A DNA stretch of 64,000 bases from Cyclobacteriaceae bacterium (GCA_958296015.1 CATQIH010000011.1:1-64000); one strand, 5' to 3'; positions 47,298 to 56,752 are shown, numbered from the stretch's first letter. Notes: a model not told the origin generated them from the sequence alone. Program-made: numbers and translations.

Positions 47298-47661
47298 GTA
47301 ATACGTGGGTTCAGTGATACATTCAGCTTTGCATTCATTTTTCAAAGTGCTTAGCTAATAACCACAAACAGCAGTTTAGGTTATAAAAGATTCTTTAGGG
47401 CAAACTATTACATGACAAACATTCCAACATAGCAAAGCACTGGTGCGCAACGACTGCCCACCTGTTGGGCAACAGTTCCGGAGCAGTGCGGAACGACTGC
47501 CCACCTGTTGGGCAATAGCTCCGAAGTAGTGCGGAACGACTGCCCTCGGTGGGGCAGTAGCTCAGGACATAGATTTTACTATGTATTTAAGGCCACGACC
47601 TTTGGGTATTTCTTTTTTTGCTCTTACTTTGCTTGTTATCATATTCAAACAGCCTTATCAG
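47298..47661. other. Divergent spacer with repeat array
   Basis: Between the barrel gene and the Gfo/Idh/MocA gene. The 43-bp array at 47444-47567 fills part of it; the rest is AT-rich without a clear promoter motif. Confidence 0.4.
47444..47567 (+). repeat. 43-bp tandem repeat, three copies, with internal hairpin
   Basis: Units start at 47444, 47488 and 47531: GCGCAACGACTGCCCACC..., GCGGAACGACTGCCCACC..., GCGGAACGACTGCCCTCG... Each unit contains GCCCACCTGTTGGGC (or GCCCTCGGTGGGGC), which can fold on itself. The layout resembles the 41-bp array at 9608 but the sequence differs. Confidence 0.8.
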
Positions 47662-48714
47662 ATGTCAACAACCATGATCAGAACAGCCTTAACCTCTTAT
47701 GGAATGTCGGGAGAAGTATTTCACGCTCCGTTACTTGCCGCTAATCCTCACTTCTCTCTGTACAAAGTACTGGAACGGCATCACGAAAAATCCAAAGTCC
47801 GCTATCCGGAGGTAACGGTGGTGAAAGAGTATCAGGACATTCTCAAAGACAAAGCCGTAGACCTTGTGATTGTCAACACGCCCAATGCGCTGCATTTCAG
47901 TATGGCCAAAGAGGCACTGGAGGCTGGCAAACACGTGGTGGTAGAAAAGCCGTTCGTCATCCACGCCGAGGAGGCCAGAGAACTGGTCAAGCTGGCGCAT
48001 AAAAAGAAAAAACTGCTGACCGTGTTTCAAAACAGGAGGCTCGACAGCGACTTTCTGACCATACGCAAGGTGCTAGAAGCCAACCTGCTGGGCAACCTGG
48101 CCGAATACGAAGCGCACTACGACAGGTTCCGTAACTTTGTCACGCCCAACACCTGGAAGGAAGATGCCGGTCCGGGATCGGGTATCCTCTACAACCTGGG
48201 TGCCCATATGATCGACCAGGCACTGGTGCTGTTTGGTCTGCCTGCTGCACTCACCGCCAAGCTCAGCATTCAGCGCGAAGGTGCCAAAACATTCGACAGC
48301 TACCACATCATCATGGACTATCAGCAGTTTTATGTCGTGCTGAAATCCAGCTACCTGGTGCGCGATGAAGGCCCACGCTACAAACTGCTGGGCCACCTGG
48401 GCACCTTCACCAAGTACGGCACCGACCCGCAGGAAGAAGCCTTAAAAGCAGGCAAAAGCCCCGACATACCAGAATGGGGAAAAGAGAATAGCACCCTGTG
48501 GGGCACCATTGATACGGAAGTGGAAGGGTTGCATTGCAAAGGAACGATAGAATCTTTGCCAGGAAATTACCAGCTATTCTACGACAACCTGCATCAGGCC
48601 ATCAGTGAGCAAGGTGATTTACTGGTCAAACCCGAAGAGGCCCTGCAAGTCATTCGCCTGATTGAACTGTCCGTACAAAGCCACAAAGAAAACCGCACCA
48701 TGCCCGTGCAGTAG
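47662..48714 (+). CDS. Gfo/Idh/MocA family oxidoreductase
   Basis: 350 aa. Rossmann fold at the N-terminus (TALTSYGMSGEVFHAPLLAA), DLVIVNTPNALHFSMAKEAL, the conserved GKHVVVEKPF with the dinucleotide-site lysine, and GPGSGILYNLGAHMIDQALV with the catalytic D-x3-H region. Similar to scyllo-inositol 2-dehydrogenase-like enzymes; substrate not certain. ATG 47662 is chosen because the upstream extension is a hydrophobic run that is not part of the family. Confidence 0.88.
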   Translation: MSTTMIRTALTSYGMSGEVFHAPLLAANPHFSLYKVLERHHEKSKVRYPEVTVVKEYQDILKDKAVDLVIVNTPNALHFSMAKEALEAGKHVVVEKPFVIHAEEARELVKLAHKKKKLLTVFQNRRLDSDFLTIRKVLEANLLGNLAEYEAHYDRFRNFVTPNTWKEDAGPGSGILYNLGAHMIDQALVLFGLPAALTAKLSIQREGAKTFDSYHIIMDYQQFYVVLKSSYLVRDEGPRYKLLGHLGTFTKYGTDPQEEALKAGKSPDIPEWGKENSTLWGTIDTEVEGLHCKGTIESLPGNYQLFYDNLHQAISEQGDLLVKPEEALQVIRLIELSVQSHKENRTMPVQ

Positions 48715-48749
48715 AGGTTGTGGTGGGGTATGTAACACTACTTACTACT

Positions 48750-48772
48750 GGCTTCAGATTGCATCTGAAGCC
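48750..48772. repeat. Dispersed palindrome, copy 1
   Basis: GGCTTCAGAT and ATCTGAAGCC flank three bases (TGC). A second copy, with ACA in the loop, is at 59900-59922. It forms a strong hairpin after the oxidoreductase gene. Confidence 0.7.
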
Positions 48773-48812
48773 TTTGAATACAAGCAAAGTCTGAGACTTT
48801 GCTATATTTTTT

Positions 48813-49086
48813 GCTTCAGTCCGGGACGCGTAGTCGCAGACCTTATCCTGTTTCAATTGTAAGACTTCGGTCACAGACTGCGCATCCCGGACTACGTGTC
48901 TCGGACCGAAACCAGGGTGCGACCGGCTTCCCGGCGACCGGCTTCCCGGCGACCGGCTTCCCGGCGATCGGCTTCCCGGAGAGGGCAATAAACTTATATT
49001 TCTGATTATATGAGCGATACAAGGCTTTATTCTGAAAAAGATATAAAATAGGGTAAGGTCTATGACTACGCGTCCCGGACTGAAGC
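48813..49086. mobile_element. MITE-like element with 15-bp tandem repeats
   Basis: Inverted repeats of about 35 bp (GCTTCAGTCCGGGACGCGTA at 48813 and the near-complement at 49052-49086) enclose about 200 bp. Inside are four tandem copies of GACCGGCTTCCCGGC at 48921, 48936, 48951 and 48966. No gene. It has the look of a small non-autonomous element. An open frame across the repeats would encode poly-GKPVA and is not a gene. Confidence 0.65.
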
Positions 49087-49274
49087 GAGATGGAAGGAGC
49101 CACTGCGGCAAGTACAAGCGTTCCGCCCAATGTTGTTGCCACGGCTAACAAAGACAGTGTATCAATAACCCAATTCCATTCCACTCATTATATGATAAAA
49201 ACGACTATTTCGTTACATGCTTAAGCTTCCTATCGGAAATTTTATGTATCTCGCCGGTAAATAGTGTACAACGC

Positions 49275-52200
49275 ATGAACTCATTCAACTTCTGGCACAA
49301 CTGGCATCCTCAGAGCCGATACTTTTTTTATGGCTTACTGCTGCTATGCATCGGTATGCTTGTCTACGCAGCTGTCAGCTATGGCGTGAATCCGGCCCCT
49401 GTGATCCAATGGGAGCTGATCAGTCAGTTTGATAAAGTACCTGTGGTGCTGGACCAGTTCAAGACAGGACTGTTTGACTTTTCCTATGCGGCAGACCAGT
49501 ATGTTGTGAGCGAAACCTACCGGGGTAGCGATGTACAGTATAATACGGCGGCTGTCTACCTGCTGCTGGCAGTTGTTGCTATAAGCCTGGTGGTGTTGTG
49601 TACCATCATCAGTACGCTGCGCAGATTCTGGTTCTACTTCGGCGCGCTGGTGCTGATTGGGCTGCTGGCTAGTTTTAAACTCGAGCAGCAGTTGCTGTTT
49701 GGCAACACCGGCAGACTGGCACTGATCCTGGCTTTTGTGCTGTACCTGCTGCCTGTCTACTACTTTCATAGCATCGCCACCGGTAAGGGCCTGTTTGTCA
49801 GGCTGGCCGTCTTTGCCGGTGTCACCCTTTTGATGTTCGGTATGATCATGCTGTTTGCCGAAGTACCACACCCGGCTTTGCTGCTGCTCACGCAGGGCAT
49901 CACGGTGCCCTTTGTGCTGAGTATCTTCTTCATCTTCATGACGGCCCATGTGGTGATCAGTATGCTGCTGGTGCTGGTGACGCGCAACAATACCAACAGC
50001 AGCAAGCATACCATGCTGCATTTCTCTATACTTTCTGTGGTCTATCTGGCCAATCTCTTTCTGCTTTATCTCAAAAATACAGGTGCCATCGACTGGCAGC
50101 TACTCTACCTCAACGCTTTTCTGGTGCTGGCCATATCGGCTGTGCTGGGACTATGGGAGTTTCGGCTGCGGGAAGGGCAGTATCAGTATATCTTCTCGTT
50201 TGCACCGATAGGTAGCTACTTTTACCTGACCCTGGCGGCCATCACTTTTGCTACCTGCGCTTATTTCTTTGCCACTGCCAACGACCCGGCCATAGAAGCC
50301 CTGGAAGACAGCATCGTGTATAGCCAGATGGGCTACGGACTGATTTTCTTCCTCTATATCATTGCCAACTTTGTGCAGCCCCTGATGGAGAACAAGCAGG
50401 TATATAAGGTGATGTACAAGCCCAATGCCTTTCCGTATGGCACCGTACAGATTGTGGGAACCATTGCGACGCTGGCCTTCTTTCTGAATGCTGGCATGTT
50501 GCCGCTCAACCAGGGCATGGCAGCCTATTACAACAGCCTGGCAGACCTCACCTGGCTGAATGGCGATGAGTTTCTGGCCCAACAGTACTACAAAATGGGC
50601 GACCAATACGGGTACAACAACCATCGGTCGAACTACTCGCTGGGCACACTGGCACGCACGCAGCAGGATGAGGTGCTGGCTCCTTTCTATTTCCGTGAGG
50701 CACTGACCAAAAACCCTAGTTCGTATGCCTATGCCAACCTAAGCAACGGACTACAGGAGAACCGCCAGATATTTGATGCCCTGTTTAATCTGAGGACGGG
50801 GCTGGATCGTTTTCCGGGCAATGCCTACCTGCAAAACAACCTAGCCCTGAGCTATGCAGGTGCTTCGGAGTTAGACTCTGCCCTGATCTACCTGGAACGG
50901 GCACGCAAAGATATAGACACCAGAAAAGCAGCAGAAGCCAATACGTTGTCGGTCATTGCTCGCTCGGCCAATACGCTGACCTTTTCGGTAGATACCCTGT
51001 TGCAGGAGGTAATAACAGACTCGGATTATTTGCAGAACCAGATCAATAAACTGCTGTTATTTAATCAGCAGGGGCAAACGGTCAGCGATAATACCTGGCA
51101 GATACCGGCAGATTCTGTGCTGGGTAGCCTGGACTTTGCCTACCTCTTCAACTATGTGATGAACCTGGGCAAAGCTGCCGATGGTACGTTGCTCCGGGAT
51201 GTAGCACGGCTGGCTGAGAAGCCGGAGAACGGCAATTATTACGAACCCTTGCGCTTTGCCTTGGCAGTAGGCTACTACGAAACCAATCAGGTAGTGGCTG
51301 CCTTCAAAATAGTAGACGACCTCCAATCAATGAATCCTTTTAAGACAGGCTACTACAATAACCTGCTGGGACTTTGGGCGTTGCAGCAGCAGGCACCTTT
51401 GGCCGCTGTCCGCTATTTTACCAGGGCAGCCCAGTCTTCTTTTGAAGATGCCTTGTTCAGAACGTCGGTGAGCAAAACAGAAGCCGCTGCCGCCGGACTA
51501 TTACCCTGGAGCGAGGTCAAAGCCTCCTGGCAAAGCCTGGGCAGCGATACGAAAGAAGCCACAGAAAGTACCCTGGCTGTAGCTGATGAAATGCTGAGCC
51601 TGCTACAGCCAGATAGCCTTTCATCGTACATCAGCAACCGGGATGATGCCTTTCTCTACCAACTGCTGCGCTACCGGTGGCAGGAACTTAGCACTATAGA
51701 GATGCAAAAAGTACTGGCAGCCATCAAAGACCCGAACTACCGCGTGTTGGCCATCCACGATCTGCTGCTAATGTATCCTGAAAATATGCAGGGTAATCGT
51801 ATGGTAGAAGACCAGATAGTAGCCATACGTAATGAAGCTGCACTGTCGCCGCTGGGGCAGGGGTACTGGCTGTGGGTGCAAGCTCTGAGTATGCAGCAGC
51901 GAGAAGATTTTGTTGGCATCAGCAAAATAATGGATCGCCTGCCGGAGTTGTCTGTCTGGCATACGTACAAAAAGCACCTGTATGTCGCAGAAATTGCCGA
52001 GGCAGCGAACGACACCACCAAAGCAAAGCAGGAATACCACTACCTGATCAACAATCCTTTTTATGCAGAAGGGTTTTTGGAAGCGGCCAGCCACCTTTAC
52101 CCTGAAGCGGGCAGCGTTGAGCTTTATACATTGATGCTGGATGCTATCCAGACCAACCCTGTATCTGCGGCATTGCTCAAAGCCTATATCCGCACCAGCA

Positions 52201-52331
52201 TTGCCAATGGCCTGGAACACTACGCCGAAGAGTCGCTGGAAACGCTGCACACGTTATTACCAGCCAAAGAGTTTCAGGAATACCAGCAAACCTACCGGCA
52301 GCTCGTGGAAACCTATACCCCTTCTTTCTGA
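49275..52331 (+). CDS. Large membrane protein with TPR-like periplasmic or cytoplasmic region
   Basis: 1018 aa. The first 420 residues hold about ten hydrophobic segments (for example YFFYGLLLLCIGMLVYAAVS, LLLAVVAISLVVLCTIIST, LALILAFVLYLLPVYYF, FVRLAVFAGVTLLMFGMIML, YFYLTLAAITFATCAYFF). Then come about 590 residues of helical repeats with TPR character (AYANLSNGLQENRQIFDALF, LQNNLALSYAGASELDSALI). No enzymatic motif. I do not recognise the family. Gene order gives no clear role. Confidence 0.6.
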   Translation: MNSFNFWHNWHPQSRYFFYGLLLLCIGMLVYAAVSYGVNPAPVIQWELISQFDKVPVVLDQFKTGLFDFSYAADQYVVSETYRGSDVQYNTAAVYLLLAVVAISLVVLCTIISTLRRFWFYFGALVLIGLLASFKLEQQLLFGNTGRLALILAFVLYLLPVYYFHSIATGKGLFVRLAVFAGVTLLMFGMIMLFAEVPHPALLLLTQGITVPFVLSIFFIFMTAHVVISMLLVLVTRNNTNSSKHTMLHFSILSVVYLANLFLLYLKNTGAIDWQLLYLNAFLVLAISAVLGLWEFRLREGQYQYIFSFAPIGSYFYLTLAAITFATCAYFFATANDPAIEALEDSIVYSQMGYGLIFFLYIIANFVQPLMENKQVYKVMYKPNAFPYGTVQIVGTIATLAFFLNAGMLPLNQGMAAYYNSLADLTWLNGDEFLAQQYYKMGDQYGYNNHRSNYSLGTLARTQQDEVLAPFYFREALTKNPSSYAYANLSNGLQENRQIFDALFNLRTGLDRFPGNAYLQNNLALSYAGASELDSALIYLERARKDIDTRKAAEANTLSVIARSANTLTFSVDTLLQEVITDSDYLQNQINKLLLFNQQGQTVSDNTWQIPADSVLGSLDFAYLFNYVMNLGKAADGTLLRDVARLAEKPENGNYYEPLRFALAVGYYETNQVVAAFKIVDDLQSMNPFKTGYYNNLLGLWALQQQAPLAAVRYFTRAAQSSFEDALFRTSVSKTEAAAAGLLPWSEVKASWQSLGSDTKEATESTLAVADEMLSLLQPDSLSSYISNRDDAFLYQLLRYRWQELSTIEMQKVLAAIKDPNYRVLAIHDLLLMYPENMQGNRMVEDQIVAIRNEAALSPLGQGYWLWVQALSMQQREDFVGISKIMDRLPELSVWHTYKKHLYVAEIAEAANDTTKAKQEYHYLINNPFYAEGFLEAASHLYPEAGSVELYTLMLDAIQTNPVSAALLKAYIRTSIANGLEHYAEESLETLHTLLPAKEFQEYQQTYRQLVETYTPSF

Positions 52332-52446
52332 ATAGAATATCCCACGATCATCTGTTCACCTCCTGCAAAATCAGTATCTTTAAGACCGGAAAACCGAAGA
52401 TCGGAGACTGAAGACCCAATAATGGGGATCGTACTAACCATTACTT

Positions 52447-52995
52447 ATGAAAATATATACCAAGACAGGGGACGAGGGCAAGACCTCATTGATTGGTGGA
52501 GCCAGGGTGGTGAAGTCGCACGACCGGGTGGCCGCCTATGGCACGGTAGACGAACTCAACGCGCACATCGGACTGGTACGAGACCAGCCGGTGAATGCAC
52601 CCAGGCAGTCGCTGCTGCTGGAGATACAAAACAACCTGTTTGTCATGGGTTCGCTGCTGGCTGCTGATACGGGTTATCAAGCCAAGCTGCCGCCGTTGCT
52701 TCCGGAAAGTGTCACAGCATTGGAAGAAGCTATCGACCAGATGCAGGCAACGCTGGAGCCTATGCGTTATTTTATTCTGCCAGGTGGGCATGTATCGGTT
52801 TCGCAATGCCATATCGCACGCTGCGTATGTCGTCGTGCCGAACGGAGTGTGGTGCTGTTGCACGAAAAAGAAGGCGTAGATCACCTGATCCTGGTCTACC
52901 TCAACCGCTTGTCTGACTATCTTTTCGTACTATCCCGCGCCATCGCCAAAGAGCTAGGCATTGCAGAAAACCATTGGAAAGGAAAAGATAAGTAA
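52447..52995 (+). CDS. Cob(I)yrinic acid a,c-diamide adenosyltransferase, PduO type
   Basis: 182 aa. Transfers the adenosyl group of ATP to corrinoid cobalt to make adenosylcobalamin. N-terminal MKIYTKTGDEGKTSLIGGAR (ATP-binding K-T-G-D-x-G-x-T), then YGTVDELNAHIGL and RRAERSVVLL, YLNRLSDYLFVLSR. No other cobalamin genes adjacent. Confidence 0.92.
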   Translation: MKIYTKTGDEGKTSLIGGARVVKSHDRVAAYGTVDELNAHIGLVRDQPVNAPRQSLLLEIQNNLFVMGSLLAADTGYQAKLPPLLPESVTALEEAIDQMQATLEPMRYFILPGGHVSVSQCHIARCVCRRAERSVVLLHEKEGVDHLILVYLNRLSDYLFVLSRAIAKELGIAENHWKGKDK

Positions 52996-53055
52996 AGACA
53001 CCACATGTGGTGTCTCAACAGGTATCTCAACAGGTATCTCAATGGGTTATCTCCA
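52996..53055. repeat. 20-bp palindrome and 12-bp tandem repeats
   Basis: AGACACCACATGTGGTGTCT (52996-53015) is a perfect palindrome starting right after the PduO stop. AACAGGTATCTC repeats follow at 53016 and 53028, then a variant AATGGGTTATCTC. The related palindrome AGACACCATATATGGTGTCT is at 54691. Confidence 0.7.
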
Positions 53056-53070
53056 CTAGCCAACCAGATA

Positions 53071-54399
53071 ATGAACAACTACATCAGCTTAACAGACCTC
53101 AATACCCTGATCAGAAAGACACTGGATACCCAGATGGAGCCTTCCTACTGGGTAGTGGCTGAGATTGGCGAGATGCGACAGCATAGCAGCGGGCATTGCT
53201 ACATGGAACTGGTAGAAAAAGATGGCAATCACGTGAGTGCAAAGATCAGGGCCACGGTGTGGAGTTATACCTATCGTAAGCTTAGCGGGTGGTTTAGTGC
53301 CATCACCGGTGAGGAGTTGAGAGCGGGCATGAAGATACTGAGCCATGTGGAAGTTAAATTTCATGAGCTATACGGACTGAGCCTGAACATCAAAGATATT
53401 GATGCCAACTTTACGCTCGGTGAACGGGCCAGGCGCAGGCAGCAGGTAATTGCCCAACTGGCAGAAGAAGGGGTGATTGACATGAACAAAAGCCTCCCGC
53501 TGCCACTGGTGCCTCAACAGATCGCGGTCATCAGCTCACCCACTGCTGCCGGGTATGGCGACTTTGTGGATCAGCTAAGCACCAACCGGTATGGCTATGG
53601 CTTGCAGCTGCGGCTTTTTGAAGCGACCATGCAGGGAAATGGGGCAGAAGACAGCATCATTGCTGCCCTGATGGCGATATTCGACCAACTGGAAGGTGGT
53701 AGCACCAGCTATGATGCCGTGGTGATTATCCGTGGCGGAGGTGCACAGGTGGATCTTGATTGTTTCGACGGCTACAACCTGGCATCACATGTGGCACAGT
53801 TTCCGCTGCCTGTGTTCACGGGCATTGGGCACGAAAGAGATGAGACGGTCACCGACCTGGTGGCTCATACCAAGATGAAAACCCCAACGGCGGTAGCAGA
53901 GTTTCTGATCAACGGCATGCGTAGTTTTGAAGAGGCCCTGGAAGAAAAATTCCACAGGCTGATCAACGTCAGTGAGCAGGTCATTGTCGAAAAACGCTAT
54001 CAGTTGGAAAGTTTGCAAAATGAGTTGCGGTTTGCTGTTTCCAGCCAGGTATCAGACAACTATGTATTGCTGTCCCGTTGGCAGGAGCGGCTTAGGCAAC
54101 TTAGTACCGCCCGGCTCAAAGCCTCCCATGAGCAGGTACAGCAACTTAGCAAGACGTTGAAAAAAGTGGCAAACAATCGCCTGAAAAACGGACACCAGCA
54201 ACTGGAAAACTATGAACGATATTTACAGTTGCTAGACCCTGCCCGTATCATGCAACGCGGCTATACCCTGACCTACGTCAACGGAAAACCCTTGCAAGAA
54301 GGAGACATATTGCAGAAAGGCGATCGGCTAACAACCCACAGCCAGTATCACCTGTTACACAGTATTATAGAAAGTAGCGAAAACAAGAAAAATGGCTAA
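53071..54399 (+). CDS. xseA: Exodeoxyribonuclease VII large subunit
   Basis: 442 aa. N-terminal OB-fold domain (YWVVAEIGEMRQHSSGHCYM) and the nuclease domain (PQQIAVISSPTAAGYGDFVD, VVIIRGGGAQVDLDCFDGYN, FPLPVFTGIGHERDETVTDL, VAHTKMKTPTAVAEFL), then the coiled-coil C-terminal part. The frame extends further upstream into the repeat region; ATG 53071 (MNNYISLTDLNTLIRK) fits the family. It overlaps xseB by 8 bp. Confidence 0.93.
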   Translation: MNNYISLTDLNTLIRKTLDTQMEPSYWVVAEIGEMRQHSSGHCYMELVEKDGNHVSAKIRATVWSYTYRKLSGWFSAITGEELRAGMKILSHVEVKFHELYGLSLNIKDIDANFTLGERARRRQQVIAQLAEEGVIDMNKSLPLPLVPQQIAVISSPTAAGYGDFVDQLSTNRYGYGLQLRLFEATMQGNGAEDSIIAALMAIFDQLEGGSTSYDAVVIIRGGGAQVDLDCFDGYNLASHVAQFPLPVFTGIGHERDETVTDLVAHTKMKTPTAVAEFLINGMRSFEEALEEKFHRLINVSEQVIVEKRYQLESLQNELRFAVSSQVSDNYVLLSRWQERLRQLSTARLKASHEQVQQLSKTLKKVANNRLKNGHQQLENYERYLQLLDPARIMQRGYTLTYVNGKPLQEGDILQKGDRLTTHSQYHLLHSIIESSENKKNG

Positions 54400-54598
54400 A
54401 CAAAAAGCACTCACCTACCAGGAAGCGATGACGCAGCTGGAAGCGATTGTCCATGACATCGAGCACGAACCGCTGGATGTGGATGATCTGTCAGAAAAAG
54501 TGAAGACCGCGCTTTCGCTGGTAGACTATTGCAAAACCAAGCTCCGAACCACAGAAGATACCATCCGTCAGGCTTTTGAAACAGAAGATGAGGATTAA
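54392..54598 (+). CDS. xseB: Exodeoxyribonuclease VII small subunit
   Basis: 68 aa. Helical, of the usual length for XseB: YQEAMTQLEAIVHDIEHEPL, DVDDLSEKVKTALSLVDYCK. It overlaps the xseA stop by 8 bp, so the two subunits are translationally coupled. Confidence 0.9.
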   Translation: MAKQKALTYQEAMTQLEAIVHDIEHEPLDVDDLSEKVKTALSLVDYCKTKLRTTEDTIRQAFETEDED

Positions 54599-54656
54599 TA
54601 GTGGCGGAGAAGACAACATACATTGGAGACCCACCGGACCCGGCGGGCGATGCAGT

Positions 54657-54710
54657 GGAGACACCATATAATGGAGACACCATATAATGGAGACACCATA
54701 TATGGTGTCT
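54657..54710. repeat. 16-bp tandem repeat and palindrome after xseB
   Basis: GGAGACACCATATAAT at 54657 and 54673, then GGAGACACCATATATGGTGT at 54689, which ends in the palindrome AGACACCATATATGGTGTCT (54691-54710). The same palindrome type precedes xseA. It may act as a terminator of the xseAB operon. Confidence 0.7.
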
Positions 54711-54821
54711 TTACTGAAAGCAGGCGGACATAAAGATTCGGTGGGAATTTTGTAAGTCAAACAAAGTCGCTGTACATTGGACGCATCTCACGTCCATATG
54801 ATTTTTATGATAAGTAGCATC

Positions 54822-55673
54822 ATGGCTTACATCCACTGGAACCCCGACGGTATCGTCTTTGACCTCGGCTTCTATGCATTGCACTGGTATTCGCTGTTCT
54901 TTGCCCTGGGGTTTGTGCTGAGCTATGTGCTGATGAGGAAGCAATTTGCCAAAGTACACCTGCCGGAGGAGCGGCTGGAAAAACTCACCATCTACATGGT
55001 ACTTGCCACGGTGATCGGTGCCAGGTTGGGTCATTGTCTATTCTATGACTTCGACTATTACTCGCACCATGTAGCGGAAATGCTGTTACCGGTTCGTTTT
55101 GAGCCTACCTTTGCATTTACCGGGTATCAGGGACTGGCAAGTCATGGCGGTATCTTTGGGGTGATGATGGCTACCATCCTGTTTGCCAGAAACTATAAAA
55201 TAAGCCTGTTCTGGCTGCTCGATCAGCTGTCGGTGGTAGGGGCACTGGCTGGGTGCTGTATTCGCCTGGGCAACCTAATGAACTCCGAGATCATCGGCAG
55301 ACCGGCTACCGTGCCCTGGGCTTTTGTGTTTGAGCGGGTAGACAATGTGCCCCGGCATCCAGGGCAATTATATGAGGCATTGGCTTATTTTGGCATCTTC
55401 GTGTTGCTTTATGTGTTGAGCCGCCGTTTGCACAAACAACCCGGATTTATTTTCGGATTGTTCATGGTACTGCTGTTTGTAGCCCGTTTCCTGATTGAGT
55501 TTGTCAAAGCAGATCAATCAGCTTTTGAGGCTGGGATGTTGTTCAACATGGGGCAACTGCTGAGCATTCCGTTCATTATTTTAGGCATTATCATCATGAT
55601 TCTCAAAAACAAGCCAGCCACATTAGAGGCACCCCAAGGATTGAGTCCGGCTGAGCAGGAAAGTCATGCTTAA
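54822..55673 (+). CDS. lgt: Prolipoprotein diacylglyceryl transferase
   Basis: 283 aa, multi-spanning inner-membrane enzyme that adds diacylglycerol to the lipobox cysteine. Signature HG-G motif in LASHGGIFGVM and the diacylglyceryl-transferase signature CIRLGNLMNSEIIGRP; FERVDNVPRHPGQLYEAL follows. ATG 54822 (MAYIHWNPDG) fits; two other in-frame ATGs lie just upstream. The stop overlaps the GH10 gene on the other strand by 4 bp. Confidence 0.92.
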   Translation: MAYIHWNPDGIVFDLGFYALHWYSLFFALGFVLSYVLMRKQFAKVHLPEERLEKLTIYMVLATVIGARLGHCLFYDFDYYSHHVAEMLLPVRFEPTFAFTGYQGLASHGGIFGVMMATILFARNYKISLFWLLDQLSVVGALAGCCIRLGNLMNSEIIGRPATVPWAFVFERVDNVPRHPGQLYEALAYFGIFVLLYVLSRRLHKQPGFIFGLFMVLLFVARFLIEFVKADQSAFEAGMLFNMGQLLSIPFIILGIIIMILKNKPATLEAPQGLSPAEQESHA

Positions 55674-56722
55674 TCTTCTTTTTTTCTCTCTGCAAAATAC
55701 TTTTTCAACCAGGTCATGGCGGGGCGTTCGCTGCCATTGGTGTGCACAAGGTAACCATTTTCTCTCCACATATGGCCTTCTTTATAGCCCCAGAGCGTCA
55801 CGCCTTTCACCGCAGGGTGTTCCCACATCACAGGAAACTGTGCAGCCCAGATCGCTTGCTGTACTTTGTCATCGGCCTCATCTACTTCGTATTCTGTGAT
55901 GTAGAGCGGCAGGCCGAGGTCGTCCATTTGGTTCAATGTATTTTGTAGGGTATCAGGATCAATATTTTCCAGCCAATGCCCCTGCATACCCACGCCATCA
56001 ATTGTGCCATCGGTTTGCAGCAGGCTGATCAGTTGTTTGTACTTGGCTACTCTTGCTCCTCCTTTCAGCACATTGTTCTCATTGATCCACAACGCACAGT
56101 CAGCGGGGGCATACTTGCGGGCTTTCCGGTACATCCACCGCACCCAGGCGAAGTCTGCGTCGCCTCCCAGTGCCTGCCTTATTTTAGGTGGCGGCGGCGA
56201 CTGAAAAGGTTCATTGACCACTTCCACATAGGCAGTCTGCGGGTATCTGTTGAAAAAATACTGAATCCATACTTCCATTTCAGCCCGGATGTCGGCATCA
56301 GAAAGTTCCAGCAGCCATTTAGCCTCTGCCCCACAGCACCAAAACAGGAAAGTATGTTCTTTGAACGGGATATGGTGATCAAGGCAAAAGGCATAGATTT
56401 CATCCAGGGCCTTTGGTTCATAGACATTTCTGCTGGTTTCACAAAGGCCATGCTTGCCGGCATTTTCGGGCGTAGCCTGGTTCCAGTAAGTGCTAAAGAG
56501 CGTATCGGGCATCATACCTTCATTTTTCAAACCTGCCATCGTACAGCCAAAAAACTTGGATTGCCCTTTGGCTAACTGTGCCCATGCGCGGCTCATTCCA
56601 CCAAAAAGTAACAAAGCAAAAGCCAGTATAGTAATCTTAAAGAAGGTATAGTAAATAGGCAACCTACACAGTTGCTGCCTGGCTGGCTGTTGTTCGGCAG
56701 GTATATTTTCGTGCTTGATCAT
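55670..56722 (-). CDS. Endo-1,4-beta-xylanase, GH10 family
   Basis: 350 aa with an N-terminal hydrophobic signal (ITILAFALLLFGGMSRAWAQ). Glycoside hydrolase family 10 core: FGCTMAGLKNEGMMPDTLFS, the substrate-binding K-E-H-T, acid/base Glu in YVEVVNEPF, and the nucleophile Glu in LPLYITEYEVD. No carbohydrate-binding module or T9SS sorting domain seen. Confidence 0.88.
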   Translation of the reverse strand: MIKHENIPAEQQPARQQLCRLPIYYTFFKITILAFALLLFGGMSRAWAQLAKGQSKFFGCTMAGLKNEGMMPDTLFSTYWNQATPENAGKHGLCETSRNVYEPKALDEIYAFCLDHHIPFKEHTFLFWCCGAEAKWLLELSDADIRAEMEVWIQYFFNRYPQTAYVEVVNEPFQSPPPPKIRQALGGDADFAWVRWMYRKARKYAPADCALWINENNVLKGGARVAKYKQLISLLQTDGTIDGVGMQGHWLENIDPDTLQNTLNQMDDLGLPLYITEYEVDEADDKVQQAIWAAQFPVMWEHPAVKGVTLWGYKEGHMWRENGYLVHTNGSERPAMTWLKKYFAERKKED

Positions 56723-56752
56723 GCATAAAAATACAGATTTTAGGTAGATCTT

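Noticed and set aside
47444-47567. CRISPR array
   Set aside because: Period 43 with no non-repeat spacers; it is a plain tandem repeat with hairpins.
48843-49184. Minus-strand open frame with repeated GKPVA
   Set aside because: It translates the 15-bp minisatellite and one inverted repeat; no signal, no family, and it overlaps structural repeat elements.
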